Assembly (NCBI RefSeq): GCF_033473495.1
Contig: NC_088937.1
Span: forward strand, 1,550,001 to 1,614,000
From: Cercospora beticola
Taxonomy: Eukaryota; Ascomycota; Dothideomycetes; Mycosphaerellales; Mycosphaerellaceae
Reading direction: 5' to 3'
DNA length: 64,000 bases
Shown here: positions 22,014 to 33,894 of the stretch, piece by piece
Layout: each line of letters opens with the position of its first letter
How positions within the stretch are numbered: the stretch's first letter is position 1
Notes under the pieces: model-generated
What the model was told of the DNA's origin: nothing
The model's database searches: none
The model's input: only the letters and a program-made list of their open reading frames with translations
Position numbers and translations under genes: made by a program

Positions 22014-22442
22014 AGCTGCCTCCTGAATAATAAGGTCGTAGATATCTCTGAGCTGTTTGCTGGGTCGAGGGCTCAGCTTGGCAAGGTAGATTTCGTCCAC
22101 GAAAAGCGAGGCTGGAGGCGTCGAGCACTCTAGACGTGTGTTCGGCTGCAAATACAAGAAGCAAGACGTACTATGTGTCCGCACTGGGGATGGAGAATGT
22201 TTGAGTCCCCGAACAGAGGGTTAGGCAACGACATGAGATGGGAGAGGGATGGGTGGAGCAGGAGCTTGATGGAGGATCGGATCGGCGTTCGTGATGACTT
22301 CACCCGCTCGCTACTGACAGCTCCATCGACCAGCCCGTGACGCCGCAGCTCCTTGCCAACGCACGTCGTCGCACTGGCAGAATTGGGCGCTGTGTTGTGG
22401 GCGAGTAGCATGCAGCCCGACTGACAGCCTGCCACACCTCAG
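22014..22442. promoter_or_regulatory. Divergent promoter region between the SDR gene and cullin-4
   Basis: 429 bp separate the two start codons on opposite strands, so both promoters must lie here. No specific element could be assigned. Confidence 0.45.
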
Positions 22443-25206
22443 ATGAAATCACACACCAACGCCGCGAGCGAGACGCCTGCCGACAGCGACCCACGATCAA
22501 GTCCGCCCATCAACGACCGCAAACGAAAGCGACTCAGTCGGCCAGCAGAGGAGGAAGGAGCCAGACAGCACACCATCAGTGCTCTTTTCTCCGCTAACCA
22601 CAAACCGCACTCGACGTCGTGCACGAGCAAGCGGCAGAAGAACGACCTTGACCGCGCGGTCCCGCCACCATCAACTCCCACACCCTCCCTCGCTCCTGCC
22701 GACATGTACTCCTTCAGCTCTCGCTCGCCACAGGCCAATGGCAATGGAGTCGTGGATCTCACCAATGCCTCATCGCCCGTCTCATCGCAGGCACGACGCA
22801 TGTCTACCAAACCCGCCATGAACCCGCATATCGGTGCCAAAAAGCTGGTTGTCAAGAACCTGAAGACCAACTCGAACTGGGATAGCAAAGCATATCTGGA
22901 GAAGATCTGGGGGCAGCTCGATGAGGCACTGGCCCTCATATTCAAGGATGGCAATGCAGCTTTCAGTAAGGAGGACCTGTACCGAGGCGTGGAGAATGTG
23001 TGCCGACAGGGAGGGGCTTCGACACTGTTCTCAAGATTGGACAAGCGATGCACAGAGCACATCCAACGTGACGTTCGCGACAAGTTGTTGGAGAGGTCGA
23101 GCGAGGATAACGTCTCCGTACTGAAGGCGGTCTTATCGGAATGGACACGCTGGACGCAACAAATGACGACGATTCGTGCCATATTTTTCTTTTTGGATCG
23201 ATCGTATCTGCTATCATCTAGCAAGCCCACCCTTGACTCGTATACTTCACAGCTCTTTCGCCAGAATGTATTCAGGAGCGAGGGACTTAAAGATAAGATC
23301 ATCGATGGAGCCTGTGACATCGTTACGGCGGATCGAACGCGAGCACAGAAGCTGGACCAGGGACTCTTCAGGCAAGCGATAGACATGTTACATGCGCTAC
23401 AAACGTATACCACCACATTCGAGCCTAGGTTTCTCGCGGTCAGTCAACGGTATGTAGACGAATGGTCGAACAAGGCAATGTCAGAGCACAGCGTTCCGGA
23501 CTATGTGGCACTGTCGGATGAGCTTATTGCTGCTGAGATGCAAAGATGTGAAGAATTCGATCTCGACAACAGCACCAGAAGAGACCTCCTCAGCTTGCTC
23601 GAGGATCATCTCGTGGAGAGCAAAGAAGCCGACCTGGTGGACTATGAGGCGCTTGCTTCGTTACTGGACAAGAACGCGACCTCACAACTGGCAGCGTTAT
23701 ATACACTCTTGGCACGAAGACGGCTAGGCCAGAAATTGCGTCCATCGTTTGAGAAGTGGGTCGATCAGGCCGGGACAAGCATCGTCTTTGGTAAGGAAGA
23801 TGACATGGTAATCAACCTCTTGTCTCTCAAGCGAAGTTTGGATCACTTATGGAAGACATCGTTCCAAAGAGACGAAGGCCTGGGCCATGGTTTGCGCGAA
23901 AGCTTTGAGGCGTTCATGAACAAGACCAAAAAGGGCGACGCGACATGGGGCACAGATAACACCAAGGTTGGCGAAATGATTGCCAAGTATGTCGACCAAC
24001 TGTTGCGTGGCGGCGCCAAAGCAATACCAGAGGTACTTACGGCGAGGCGATCGTCAAGTATTACTGCACCGGCCCCCCAGCTCAATGCCGCGCCTGAGGA
24101 GGACAACGAGGACCCGGAACTCGATGAAGACGCCGAGATCAACATACAGCTCGACCAAGTCCTTGATCTCTTCCGTTTCGTGCACGGTAAAGCGGTCTTT
24201 GAGGCCTTCTACAAAAAAGATCTTGCCCGTCGATTACTGATGGGACGAAGTGCTTCGGCAGATGCAGAGCGTAGCATGCTCACGCGACTCAAAACCGAAT
24301 GTGGAAGCGGCTTCACTCAGAACTTAGAACAGATGTTCAAAGATGTTGAGTTGGCCCGCGAGGAGATGCAATCGTACAAGCAGCGCCTAGAAGATCGCTT
24401 GGGATACGAGAAGGGGAAAGCAGTTGATCTGAATGTGAATATCTTGTCTGCTGCGGCATGGCCCACGTACAAGGATATTCCAGTGCGCATACCTACGAAC
24501 ATACAGAAGGCGATCGATGACTTCGAGCTGCACTACAAGAGCAAACACACTGGGCGAAAGCTTGACTGGAAACACGCTCTCGCGCACTGTCAAATGAAGG
24601 CGACGTTTGGCAAAGGAAGCAAAGAGCTCGTGGTATCGAGCTTCCAAGCCATTGTACTTCTTCTGTTCAATGGAGTGGCAGAGGGTGAGAAGCTCAGCTA
24701 TGCACACATCCTGTCTGAGACAGGACTTCGTAAGTAATCGTCCACGGGATACAAGTCGACGTTCATAATACTGACAATCCATAGCTGAGGCCGAAGTCAA
24801 ACGAACGCTGCAATCGCTCGCATGCGCTAAGCTTCGACCGCTCACCAAGCATCCCAAAGGAAAGGAGATCGACGAGGCAGACACATTCTCCATCAACACG
24901 AGCTTCGAGCATCCTAAATATCGAGTCAAGATCAACCAAGTGCAACTCAAGGAAACGAAGCAGGAGAACAAGGAGACACACGAGCGAGTTGCGGAAGATC
25001 GTAACTTTGAGTGTCAGGCGGCGATTGTTCGAATATTGAAGAGTCGCAAGACGATCAGTCACCAAGAGTTGGTATCCGAAGTCATCAAAGCAACGATGAG
25101 TAGAGGCGTACTTGCAGTAGCGGACATCAAGAAGAACATCGATCGGCTGATCGAGAAGGACTACATGGAGCGTGAAGAGGGCAATATGTACTCGTATATA
25201 GCATAG
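22443..25206 (+). CDS. cul4: Cullin-4, scaffold of CRL4 ubiquitin ligase
   Basis: Exons 22443-24729 and 24785-25206 (902 aa), one 55-nt intron. The disordered N-terminus (about 130 aa, Ser/Pro-rich with a basic RKRKRL patch) is followed by cullin repeats starting KKLVVKNLK. The cullin homology region is seen in LDQVLDLFRFVHGKAVFEAFYKKDLARRLL and SGFTQNLEQMFKD. The C-terminal winged helix holds the neddylation motif IVRILKSRKTISHQEL, with acceptor Lys at about 848, and ends NMYSYIA. Cul4 binds DDB1-type adaptors through its N-terminus and Rbx1 through its C-terminus. The CRL4 ligase acts in DNA repair and heterochromatin and, in fungi, in DNA methylation (family knowledge). Cul4 rather than Cul1/3 is judged from the extension and C-terminal sequence. 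Confidence 0.9.
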
Positions 25207-25611
25207 ACGAGATGGTCGTGGCCACTGGATATGCAGCCCAGGCCCAACAATAGAAGACACGATCAGACGACAACAGTCTACCAGCACATGTTGGCTCGAG
25301 CATTGACTTGGAGCTAGCGGACATGGCTGCGCGGTGCACGTCCAATCATGATGACATGCGTGCCCAGTCCATGTGGTAGCTGCAGCTACGCACGCCAGGC
25401 CAGTTCCCAGTGTTGTTGGAGTGCCCGTGATATGCTGTTCACTGCACTACCATCGTTGGGAGGATTGATCATCGTGCTATAGAGCATTCTCAGCGCGCAT
25501 CGATTGGCCCTTCGTAGCGAGCGCCGGCCGTGCATCGTTCGCGTCGCCTATCGCTACTCGAAGCCGCGCTTGCACAGCAGCTGCGGCCAGCAGCGACGCC
25601 AGCTTGACGAC
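25207..25611. other. Intergenic region, about 400 bp
   Basis: 3' flank of cullin-4 and promoter/5' UTR of the sorting nexin gene. No specific element seen. Confidence 0.5.
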
Positions 25612-27775
25612 ATGAGTCTGTTTGGAGACGATACGGACGGCCCGACACGTCCCAAATCATCGCTGTTCGACGACGAGCCTGCCACGCCGAGCAAGAAGAA
25701 GACTACCACCGCCGCCTCGTCCTCCATCTTCGCCGATAGCGCCGCCGACGACGCAGACGACACGCCGTGGGGCTTCACGCCTCGGAGAAACGCAGGCGGT
25801 CGAGGCAGCGTAGTACGCTCGTTGCTGGCCGACGTCGACGTGCCCGATCTCTACATCGACGCCTTTGACGAGCTCCAGACCGGCGGGCACGTGTCTAGCG
25901 AGGCTGCGAAGCAACTGCTGCACGATTGCCCAGTTCCAGACGCCGATCGCGATAGCATTTGGAACATCGTCTCGAGCAACGGAGAGACGAACCGGTTGGG
26001 CAGAGGAGAGTTCAGCGTCCTTCTCGCTCTTATTGGATTAGCACAAGAAGGCGAAGAGCTGGGGTTGGACGCTGTCGACGAGCGACGAAGCAAGCTGCCT
26101 GTTCCTGATCTGCCGGCGCGCAAGCTGGATAACCAGAACAGCAAAATGGCACAGCCTGAGACGTCCCATACAGAGGCACAAGCGGGCGCTCCAGCATCGC
26201 CCGAGCAGCCTCGTACCAGCGCAGCACGCAAACCGTCGTTTGGTCTGGACAGCGACCCATGGGCGAGTCCTGAGATGCACAAGGGTCACAAGCACGTGAA
26301 TGGAAGCAATGGTTACGGGTCTGAACAGAGGACTACGAGCACATTTACGACAGCTTCCACGCAGTCTACCGCTGCCAATGGGAGCTACGATGTTGCTGGA
26401 TCAGCGCCCACAAACGAGAGCTCTGGCAGCTGGGGCGCTTCAAACAACTTTGCTGCGGGAAACACTGGCGGGTTCGGTGCTGCTGGTGGCCCGCCTGGCA
26501 GTGCTGGGTTCGGGGACGAGGGCAATGGTCCTAACAAGCCAGCACCTCGAAGGCCACAACAAGTGCGCGCCAGTACTGGCGCTGACGAATTCGTCACTGT
26601 CAATATACTCGACGAGAAGGAAGGCATGTTTCTATTTCAGCATCGAAACTACGAAGTTGCTTCGCTCAGGCGGAACAGCAAAGTGATTCGACGTTATAGT
26701 GACTTTGTTTGGCTCCTGGACTGCCTGCATAAGCGCTATCCTTTCCGACAATTACCGTTACTGCCACCCAAGCGGGTCGCAATCAACGGCAATCACATTG
26801 CGGCGGATGCTACGTTTCTGGAGAAACGGAAAAGAGGCCTCGCACGCTTTGCAAATGCGCTCGTTCGACATCCCGTGCTGAGAGAGGAGCAGCTTGTGGT
26901 GATGTTCTTGACAGTTCCCACGGTAGATGCAAGTCCACCTCGCATGAGACGCAACACCGCTAACAAAATTACAGGAATTGGCCGTTTGGCGAAAACAGGC
27001 CACGATCAGCGTGCAAGAAGAATTCGTAGGCCGCTCGTTACCACCGAACCTTGAGGACAGCCTACCACAAAACCTTGCCGACACCTTTGACACAGTCCGA
27101 GGAGGTGTGCGGAGAAGCGCTGAACTGTACATCAATCTCTGCAACCTTGTCGAACGTGTCATTAAGAGGAAGGAAGGCATCGCAGCAGAGTATGGACGAT
27201 TGAGCCTCAATCTCACAACCGTGACAGAAGCCAGCAACGACACGTATGCCATCGACAACAGCGACGTTCCAATGCTCAATGAGGGCATTGCCAGCACAGC
27301 AAAGCACATATCTACCTCGCAAGCTTTGCTCGTCGACGAAGCGCGGGCGTGGGACGAAGGCGTACTAGAGGACCTCAAGACGCTGCGCGATGCGCTCGTA
27401 AGTGTCCGAGACATGTTCGATCGTCGCGACCGGTACGCAAAAGATAACATCCCGACTCTCGAACGTCGCATCGAAGCCAATGAGGCCAAACTTTCGAACA
27501 TTCATGCCAAAGGGGATGCTGCCAAGCCTGGAGAGGCGGACAAAGTGGCGAATGCCATCACAGCCGATAAGCAGAGCATCGTCAATCAGCACGCCCGCGG
27601 CGTCTTTATCAAAGAATGCATTCGAGACGAGATTGTGCATTTTCAAAGTACACAATGGAAGATTAGTCGACTGCACCAAGACTGGGCGCAGGAGAGGGTC
27701 AAGTACGCAGAGCTACAAGCAGACAACTTTAGATCTTTGGTGGATGCAGTGGAGGGGATGCCGTTGAGTGAGTAG
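25612..27775 (+). CDS. mvp1: Sorting nexin Mvp1 (SNX8-like), PX-BAR protein
   Basis: Exons 25612-26922 and 26975-27775 (703 aa), one 52-nt intron restoring VPTELAVWRKQATISVQEEF. The start is the ATG of MSLFGDD; upstream frame is GC-rich and unlike the family. Order: low-complexity N-terminus, EH-like helical region (about 75-160, VPDLYIDAFDEL...LGRGEFSVLLALIGLAQ), Gly/Ser-rich linker, PX domain (about 323-437: VIRRYSDFVWLLDCLHKRYPFRQLPLLPPKR, with the Arg-Arg-Tyr phosphoinositide motif), and a BAR domain (about 445-703). Mvp1 works with retromer-related machinery in endosome-to-Golgi sorting and tubule formation. Confidence 0.9.
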
Positions 27776-28136
27776 CATTCTCTTCGTGCGAGGGTTGCTA
27801 CGATTCGGCGCGGAATCTTGCGACGCATCAGGCAGCGGTCCGATAGTTTGGCGGTGCACTATACTCATTAGAAGGAACTGTGGAACCTGGGCGAGAATCC
27901 GTAACTTACGAGCATAGCGAAGGCATTGCATGGCAACAGAATGGTAATGTGTTACGCTAGCTGTGCAGATAGATGGATCAATGTATGAATGTATCAGGAA
28001 CTCGTGATCGAGTACTGTCGTTCAGCTGTACATATGTGAATGAATGACGCTGATCCATAGCGCATGCTGGTACTCCTTGCAAATGCGATTCCTCCCCAGC
28101 GCCTCGCTGAATCAATATTCAAAATTTCCCATTTCA
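27776..28136. other. Intergenic region, 361 bp, convergent gene ends
   Basis: Shared 3' flank of the sorting nexin gene (plus) and the WLM gene (minus). No element assigned. Confidence 0.5.
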
Positions 28137-29327
28137 TCACTGTTTCGTTATTTCGTTACTCTTGGCCTTTGGCTCTGCGGCTTTGGCCTCTTTCTGCTTC
28201 TTCATTCGTTCTTCCGCAGCTCGAGCGATGATTTCTCGTCTGCTCAGCGGCTCGCCACTGCCAGGCGCTGAAGAGCTCGATGAGCCACCTCCAAGCACGT
28301 ACTCTCCTCCTTCCCAGCCTCCTTCGTCTGCGTGATCATGTTCGTCGTATTCATCACTAGGATTATAGAATTCATCGCCCCCTACGGAATGGCCTCCTCT
28401 ACGCCAATCGTTCTTTTCGACTTCTGCTTCGATTTCTCGACACAGTTTCCAGAATCGCTGATCGTGTTCGCCCCAGACATTGTGTGCGAGTTCGTGGCAG
28501 AGGGTCTTTCGGATTACTTTATAATCTCGATATCCGTCGTATGCGTCGGTTCGTAATCGCAATTCGATGACTTCGCCGCGATTGCGATTGAGTCCTAGTG
28601 TTCGCGATTCGTGTGTTGTATGTTCGGCAGGGTTCATCTCCGTCAAGAGTCCTACGGAGAACCCGTGGCTGCGCATCGACGCTTTAATGCCCGCGTCATT
28701 TGCGAGGCGTTCGAGGAAGCGTTGGCTCTTTTCGGGATCTGGGAGGTATGGGAGAGGCCTGATGGTATGGAAGGTGTATTGCGCTTCGTCCGAGACTTTC
28801 TTCCAATCGCGGTATTTATTCGCCTTCACCTTCCGGCCTGCTTGCAATGCTGATCTTCTCTTCTCCATGCGCGCTTTCCGTTCTGCAATGTCGCTCTCGA
28901 GCTCCGCCACCTCTGCTGTTGTCGCGCCCATAAGAACGATCTTTTTATCTTGTAAAGACCTGATCAACAGTGTCGGATCTTTGAAGGGCGGTCGCAGCAG
29001 GCCAGTCTTTGGCGTGACGAGGAACTTCTGGTGCGCTGGCGGGATGTGTAGCTCTTCGGCGACGGTATCGGATAAATCCTGAATTGTGGCATCTTCGTGG
29101 TATATCGGGATCTCGAGCGGTTTGTTGTGCAGCTGGACCGTGAGATGGAAGAGGATGTGGGGCTCCGCATCCTGCTCTAGCTCGGGTGTAATGTCCTGGG
29201 AAAGCCCGCTGGCTGTAGAAAGTGTGTCTTCGTCTCTTCTCTCGCTTTCTTTGCGAAAAGTGCAGGGCATGATGTCGGACATGATGCCGGCCAGGCACTT
29301 TCGAGCTTCGGGGCAATGTGGAATCAT
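28137..29327 (-). CDS. Ubiquitin-like plus WLM (Wss1-like) metalloprotease domain protein
   Basis: Single exon, 396 aa from the ATG at 29327; a second in-frame ATG at 29282 (MSDIMPCTF) is equally possible. A ubiquitin-like domain spans about residues 59-135 (LHNKPLEIPIYHEDATIQDLSDTV...KTGLLRPP). The WLM domain follows, with the zinc-protease motif HELAHNVWGEHD at about 277-288. The C-terminal tail is acidic and Ser/Gly-rich, then basic and coiled (EERMKKQKEAK). This architecture matches S. pombe SPCC1442.07c and plant/fungal Ubl-WLM proteins, relatives of the DNA-protein-crosslink protease Wss1. The role may be proteolysis of ubiquitin/SUMO-marked proteins (inference from family). Confidence 0.85.
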   Translation of the reverse strand: MIPHCPEARKCLAGIMSDIMPCTFRKESERRDEDTLSTASGLSQDITPELEQDAEPHILFHLTVQLHNKPLEIPIYHEDATIQDLSDTVAEELHIPPAHQKFLVTPKTGLLRPPFKDPTLLIRSLQDKKIVLMGATTAEVAELESDIAERKARMEKRRSALQAGRKVKANKYRDWKKVSDEAQYTFHTIRPLPYLPDPEKSQRFLERLANDAGIKASMRSHGFSVGLLTEMNPAEHTTHESRTLGLNRNRGEVIELRLRTDAYDGYRDYKVIRKTLCHELAHNVWGEHDQRFWKLCREIEAEVEKNDWRRGGHSVGGDEFYNPSDEYDEHDHADEGGWEGGEYVLGGGSSSSSAPGSGEPLSRREIIARAAEERMKKQKEAKAAEPKAKSNEITKQ

Positions 29328-30016
29328 GCGTGCGCAGTACGGAGAAGGTGCGGTGAGAGGGGAGGTCTGAGAGTAAGTGGATGGATGCGTGGCGGCGGTG
29401 GAGGGCGGGTGGCAAGGATTAGGATGGATGGCACTTATACCTACGAGCACGGCGGGCGTCTTAGCATTCGAGAGGCGTGAAGTGTAGCAGCAGTCTTCAA
29501 GATGTTGACGAATCGCCCCGGCACTTTCTCCCGGCTTCTTTGACCGACGAAGCGCGTGGGCGAGGTGAATGCTAAGACAGCTGACAAATCGACGTCATCG
29601 AAAGCCCGCACTGCCACACATTGTGCACCCTCATTAGCCTTTCCTGCTTGCGTGAGCATTTGCACAATTATACCATCCCATCGGCGCCCCGATCTTGGCC
29701 ACGCTTGCCACTCCGATCATTATACAGCATCTGTGAAGGGTCCAAACGGCATACCGACCTCCATTGTGCCGAAGTTGCCCAATCCGGTCCCAACCTGGGA
29801 GGGTGGGCAACACTCACACGAGGATGTGACTGTCACCTGATCACGATTCTGATCATCTCACAAGCAGTGCAGGTCATTAAAAGTCATTGGCTTGTCCATA
29901 ACGCAGTATTGCACAACGTAGGGGTATCTCTGGTCGATCATCAAACTCATACTCGCCACGCATTCCCAGTACGCCGAAACGCTCTCTGTAGGCCGTCTCT
30001 TTTGAAACCATGCTCA
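29328..30016. other. Intergenic region, about 690 bp
   Basis: Promoter of the WLM gene and 3' flank of the MARVEL gene, both on the minus strand. Nothing else recognised. Confidence 0.5.
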
Positions 30017-30625
30017 TCAGACACCCTCCGAGACCTGAATATTCGCATCTCCCTTGCTCGTCAATGCAGTACCCCGGTTTCGAAGGACATGCATTGTTGC
30101 CAAAGCGGTCGTAGCTGCCCACAACAACCTGCAATGAACATCAGCACCAATTTCAGAACATCGACTCTGCAGACTTACCACGAGAACGCGCCAAAGGCGC
30201 AAGCCGCTCTCGCAGATCCACACACAGTGCCGTTGCAGTCCCGACCAGTCATGAAAACGGACAGAGCAATGAATCCGGCGAACCAGAAAATCATCGTCAC
30301 CGCCTCAACTCCCAGGATGGCGAACTTGTGATGAAGAACCGAGTTGGCGAACCGCCATGGCACCAGAATCAGGTAAATGAGGGCGAGAAAAGTCCATACT
30401 GAAGTGAAGATGAGGAAGTTCACCTCGGATGGAGATCCATAGCCATTCCACCAGCTGCGCCACCAGTCGGCGACTGTTGATTGTTAGCGGACCAACCTGC
30501 ACCTATGCGATATCCGGAGATGAGGTCGACATACCATATGCCGTGAGCCCAAGCACAATCAGTGCGAAGACAGCTTGTGCGATGCGCACACCGAGGATCA
30601 CTGTCCGGTTTTCGTAGATGGCCAT
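30017..30625 (-). CDS. MARVEL-domain four-helix membrane protein
   Basis: Exons 30535-30625, 30179-30473, 30017-30128 on the minus strand (165 aa), introns 61 and 50 nt. It begins MAIYENRTVILGVRIAQAVFALIVLGLTAY (read in pieces, helix 1). Next are NFLIFTSVWTFLALIYLILVPW (helix 2), AILGVEAVTMIFWFAGFIALSVFM (helix 3) and, after the last splice, LLWAATTALATMHVLR (helix 4). Four helices, the N-terminal start and this size match fungal MARVEL proteins such as the Nce102/Fhn1 group, which organise plasma-membrane domains. Splicing is supported by recovered helix continuity. Exact subfamily uncertain. Confidence 0.85.
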
Positions 30626-31791
30626 GATGGTACAGGAAGAAGCGTGCAGTGACTTTTGCGACCAAGTTGCTCTTGTTTCTGTCGGAAGTGCGACGACCAA
30701 GCGACTCTGCCAACAAGCGTGTTACGCGTCTGAATACCTCCGAGCTTTCGAGAAATGGAGGTTGGCGCAGCAAGTCTTTGATGTATGGAATGCGTCAACA
30801 AGACACTCGCGATGACATCGATTGCCAACAAGAAAAAAGTTACAAGAAATAGTGAATAATAGCAGTCAGTAGTAGTAACTCGATCCTACCGTTTGCTATC
30901 TGTCTGTTCCAAGAACACGCAAGAGGGTACGGGGTGACGACGAAGGTCTTATGATACCAAGTTTTTGACGCACGACGACACAGCTGCGATGGCGCGTAGA
31001 ATTTGTGGCGTTTCGCTTCGCTTGCCTCCACAATCGCTGATCGTGAAACGTGGTGCAGGCCCACCGCTCCCTGGTCGGTTTCGCGTGGCCCTGTGGCTCG
31101 GACTTACATTTGCGAATGATGTTGACTTTGCTTTTTCATACTGATACGCTCTGTCTGCTTCAATTGCTGTCCTTGTATGTAGACATACAGCCAGAGGATA
31201 CGCGAAGACATCACTTCATCTTGCCTCGCATTCGCATTGTCTCAGGAAATAACGAGGGATGAAATCAGGCCATCTCGGCATTGTCTTGCCATGGACGTCA
31301 CCCACCCAATATGCGACCCCTGGTCAGCTGAGCGATCCGGGCGCAGTGCTTGACTGCCGTATAGAGGCCAGCCACAATTCGTTGCGCAAACTCAAAATGC
31401 GACAAGAATTTCCACGCAACGTCCACGCAGAAGAACCTGGCGGTCTGGTTGTCATCAGTGGTCACATGGTGATGCCGGTTACCTATCGTACCGTTCGGAT
31501 CCAGGATGATCAGAACGATCCGCGGAACTATTGATCGTTCTCTGCTGGCGTGGCACAATCGTGATGCTATGTATCTGCTTGGCCCCCGAGGAGGCGGCCA
31601 ATATCGGTGTTCACTGAATCCGTCTCTTCATTCTCTAGCTACATGCCTCCGCTCGAAAAATAATGCCTGGGTATCTCTACTAAACATATCGTTCGACGCG
31701 ACAATCTGCGCGTCCGACTCCATCAACGCCTTGCTAAACGCTACAACACAATCACAGCTCAGACCACGTTTTTTCAGTCTCCATATGCCCA
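30626..31791. other. Intergenic region, about 1.2 kb
   Basis: Promoter of the MARVEL gene and 3' flank of the coiled-coil gene. Open frames at 31259-31534 and 31506-31880 lack domains and partly lie opposite the coiled-coil gene. No gene supported. Confidence 0.5.
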
Positions 31792-33894
31792 CTAGGATTT
31801 GGCGGGTCTGTTCCGCGATGCATCCTGCAGTTTCTGAATCTGCTCTTCCAGCAAAGGAATCTTTTCGACTGCTTTCGTAAGACTGCGAACGGCCGGCGTC
31901 ATGGCCTTCACATCAGTCTCCAGTTCCTCAATTTCCGCCAACTTGATCTTGCCCTGCTCGAGCGTCTTCGCACATTCCTCGACACGAAGTTTGATACTCG
32001 AAATGTCCTCTCTCAATGCGTTTGCGTCTTGTTCGAGCTGTTCCTGGAGATTGGGTATGTGCTTCGTGATCTCGGCCATGCTTTTGACCGTCCTCTCGAC
32101 AGCCTCATGAACCGTAGAGAGCGTCTCCTGAGTGGACTTGATCTCAGCCTGAAGCGTACTGGCGACGACCTGGAAGTTCTTCGCATCAGGATACATGGCG
32201 CTCATTTGGTCGACCATCTGTTTGACAATCTCGTCCGTGGTGAGATTATTATACAACCGTTCGTGTCTTGCAGCGACCCCTTTCAGCATCTCGATGTCCC
32301 TTCCCAATCTGGTAACTAGATCGGGATCAGTGGCTGCTGGCGGTATACCATTGGTTTGCGGGTGCATTTCGTCCTCGTCGTTGCTAGGAAGCACAGCTTG
32401 CCATACTGGCGTCCGTGTAGCTACGGTCTGAGCCCTCGGGTCTCGCTCATTTTCCACCTTCGCGAGCTTCTCTTGAAGCTCCATAACCAGCTTTCGTAGA
32501 CTTCCTAGCTCTTCTGTTGACAGCCTACTGTTGTGAGACCCTTCGCACCTCAGTAGGCGCTCCATGCAATTTCCGATCGAAGTAGTATGTTGAGCCAGCA
32601 GAGACTTGACCTCTGCAAGCTGACGTTGTACCGTGGTAATACCTTCGTCGATCGTTTTCCGAAGCCGATCTTGTGATGCTCCCAAATCATCGTCAATCTC
32701 CCGTTTCATAGTTTCTTTAGCATCGGCCAGCTTCTTCGTGACTTCATCTCGCAGGTCGGTGATCTCTCCATCTACGTGGCTGATGATTTGGGCTTTGTCA
32801 TCTTCGCTATCGTCTTCCAGCTGTTTGACGCGTATGCTCAGAGCATGGAGTTGCTCTGTATTCGGCGACTCTTCCGGTTGTTGACTCCTGCTTGCAGCGG
32901 CTCTAGGTAAAGTCTCGAGTGCTCCAATACGTTGTTTCAGTGGCGTGATAGCCTTGGTCGTCTCAGATGACTCTGCCTCGACTGTCAAAATGCGGCTCTT
33001 TACATTCTGGGAAAGCTCAGTTGCCAATTGGTCTACTTTTGAGCCGAGTGTCTGTAAGCTTCCTTGCAACGGAACGATAGTCTTGCTATTGCGCGCCGAC
33101 TCTGCCTCGACTGCCGGAAGCCGGCTCGCCAATTCCTTGGGTAACGTTGTTTTCAGTTGAGCGACCTGCGTTTCTAGGCTATGCAGACTAGCGCGCAACC
33201 TTGGTAATTCCTGGGAGGCTTCCGATGCCGTCTTTTCAAGCTGCTCAAGCTTCTTGGAAACCTCAGAGGTATCCAGATCTGACTTCTTGATTGTGACCGC
33301 CTCCAAGGCGGCAACTTTTGCTTTCAACTTCGAGATGTCGGACTGCAATTCCAGAGGACTAGGTCCATCTGAGATACTGGGTGCACTTTGAGGCGCGGTG
33401 GTGGTCGTCGCGCTTTGATTGAACAGACTCGCAAGCGTGTTCAAGATTTTCTTCTGCTCAGGAGCTTGGTCGTTGATTTTCCGCTCAATGCGCTCCACTT
33501 CCTGCTGGGCCCTTGTTCGAGCTGCCGTTTTCTGTGCCTTGATGGCTGGAAACTCACTGAACTTATCTTTCAGCAAAGAGTACTCTCTGTCAACCCTCTG
33601 TCGCTCTGTTTCAGCTGACTGAAGCTCAACCCGCAAGACTGCTGCCGAAATGGAAGCATCGAAGAACTTCTCCAACGCCACCGTTGGAGATGGGTTGTCC
33701 GCCAGCTTTACAGAGCCCGGCGAGCCCACACGGTTTTCGTCATTGGACGCGGAGCCCCTGTTGGTGAGTGCGCTCAATGCTGTACTCTTTGTAGCCTGCC
33801 GCTTGTTTGACGCAAGGCGTCCTTCAGGTGAGCGGCTTGGTGGTCGCTTGTTTGCGTTGTTTAGCCGCGGGTCGCGACTTTGCGTGCTCGCCAT
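31792..33894 (-). CDS. Large coiled-coil protein of unknown function, 700 aa
   Basis: Single exon from the ATG of MASTQSRDPRLNN; the frame upstream of it has no ATG. The first 75 residues are basic and Ser/Pro-rich. The remainder is almost continuous heptad sequence (for example ETERQRVDREYSLLKDKF, SDISKLKAKVAALEA, EDDKAQIISHVDGEITDLRDEV), with repeated blocks of the type LETQVAQLKTTL/LGSKVDQLATEL followed by RLPAVEAESA/RILTVEAESS, an internal duplication. No motor, ATPase or membrane segment. Such proteins are often cytoskeletal or nuclear scaffolds, but I do not recognise this family. Composition and length show it is a real gene. Confidence 0.75.
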   Translation of the reverse strand: MASTQSRDPRLNNANKRPPSRSPEGRLASNKRQATKSTALSALTNRGSASNDENRVGSPGSVKLADNPSPTVALEKFFDASISAAVLRVELQSAETERQRVDREYSLLKDKFSEFPAIKAQKTAARTRAQQEVERIERKINDQAPEQKKILNTLASLFNQSATTTTAPQSAPSISDGPSPLELQSDISKLKAKVAALEAVTIKKSDLDTSEVSKKLEQLEKTASEASQELPRLRASLHSLETQVAQLKTTLPKELASRLPAVEAESARNSKTIVPLQGSLQTLGSKVDQLATELSQNVKSRILTVEAESSETTKAITPLKQRIGALETLPRAAASRSQQPEESPNTEQLHALSIRVKQLEDDSEDDKAQIISHVDGEITDLRDEVTKKLADAKETMKREIDDDLGASQDRLRKTIDEGITTVQRQLAEVKSLLAQHTTSIGNCMERLLRCEGSHNSRLSTEELGSLRKLVMELQEKLAKVENERDPRAQTVATRTPVWQAVLPSNDEDEMHPQTNGIPPAATDPDLVTRLGRDIEMLKGVAARHERLYNNLTTDEIVKQMVDQMSAMYPDAKNFQVVASTLQAEIKSTQETLSTVHEAVERTVKSMAEITKHIPNLQEQLEQDANALREDISSIKLRVEECAKTLEQGKIKLAEIEELETDVKAMTPAVRSLTKAVEKIPLLEEQIQKLQDASRNRPAKS

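Noticed and set aside
22439..23416. 325-codon minus-strand frame
   Set aside because: Antisense shadow of cullin-4; no domain and the cullin frame is clearly coding.
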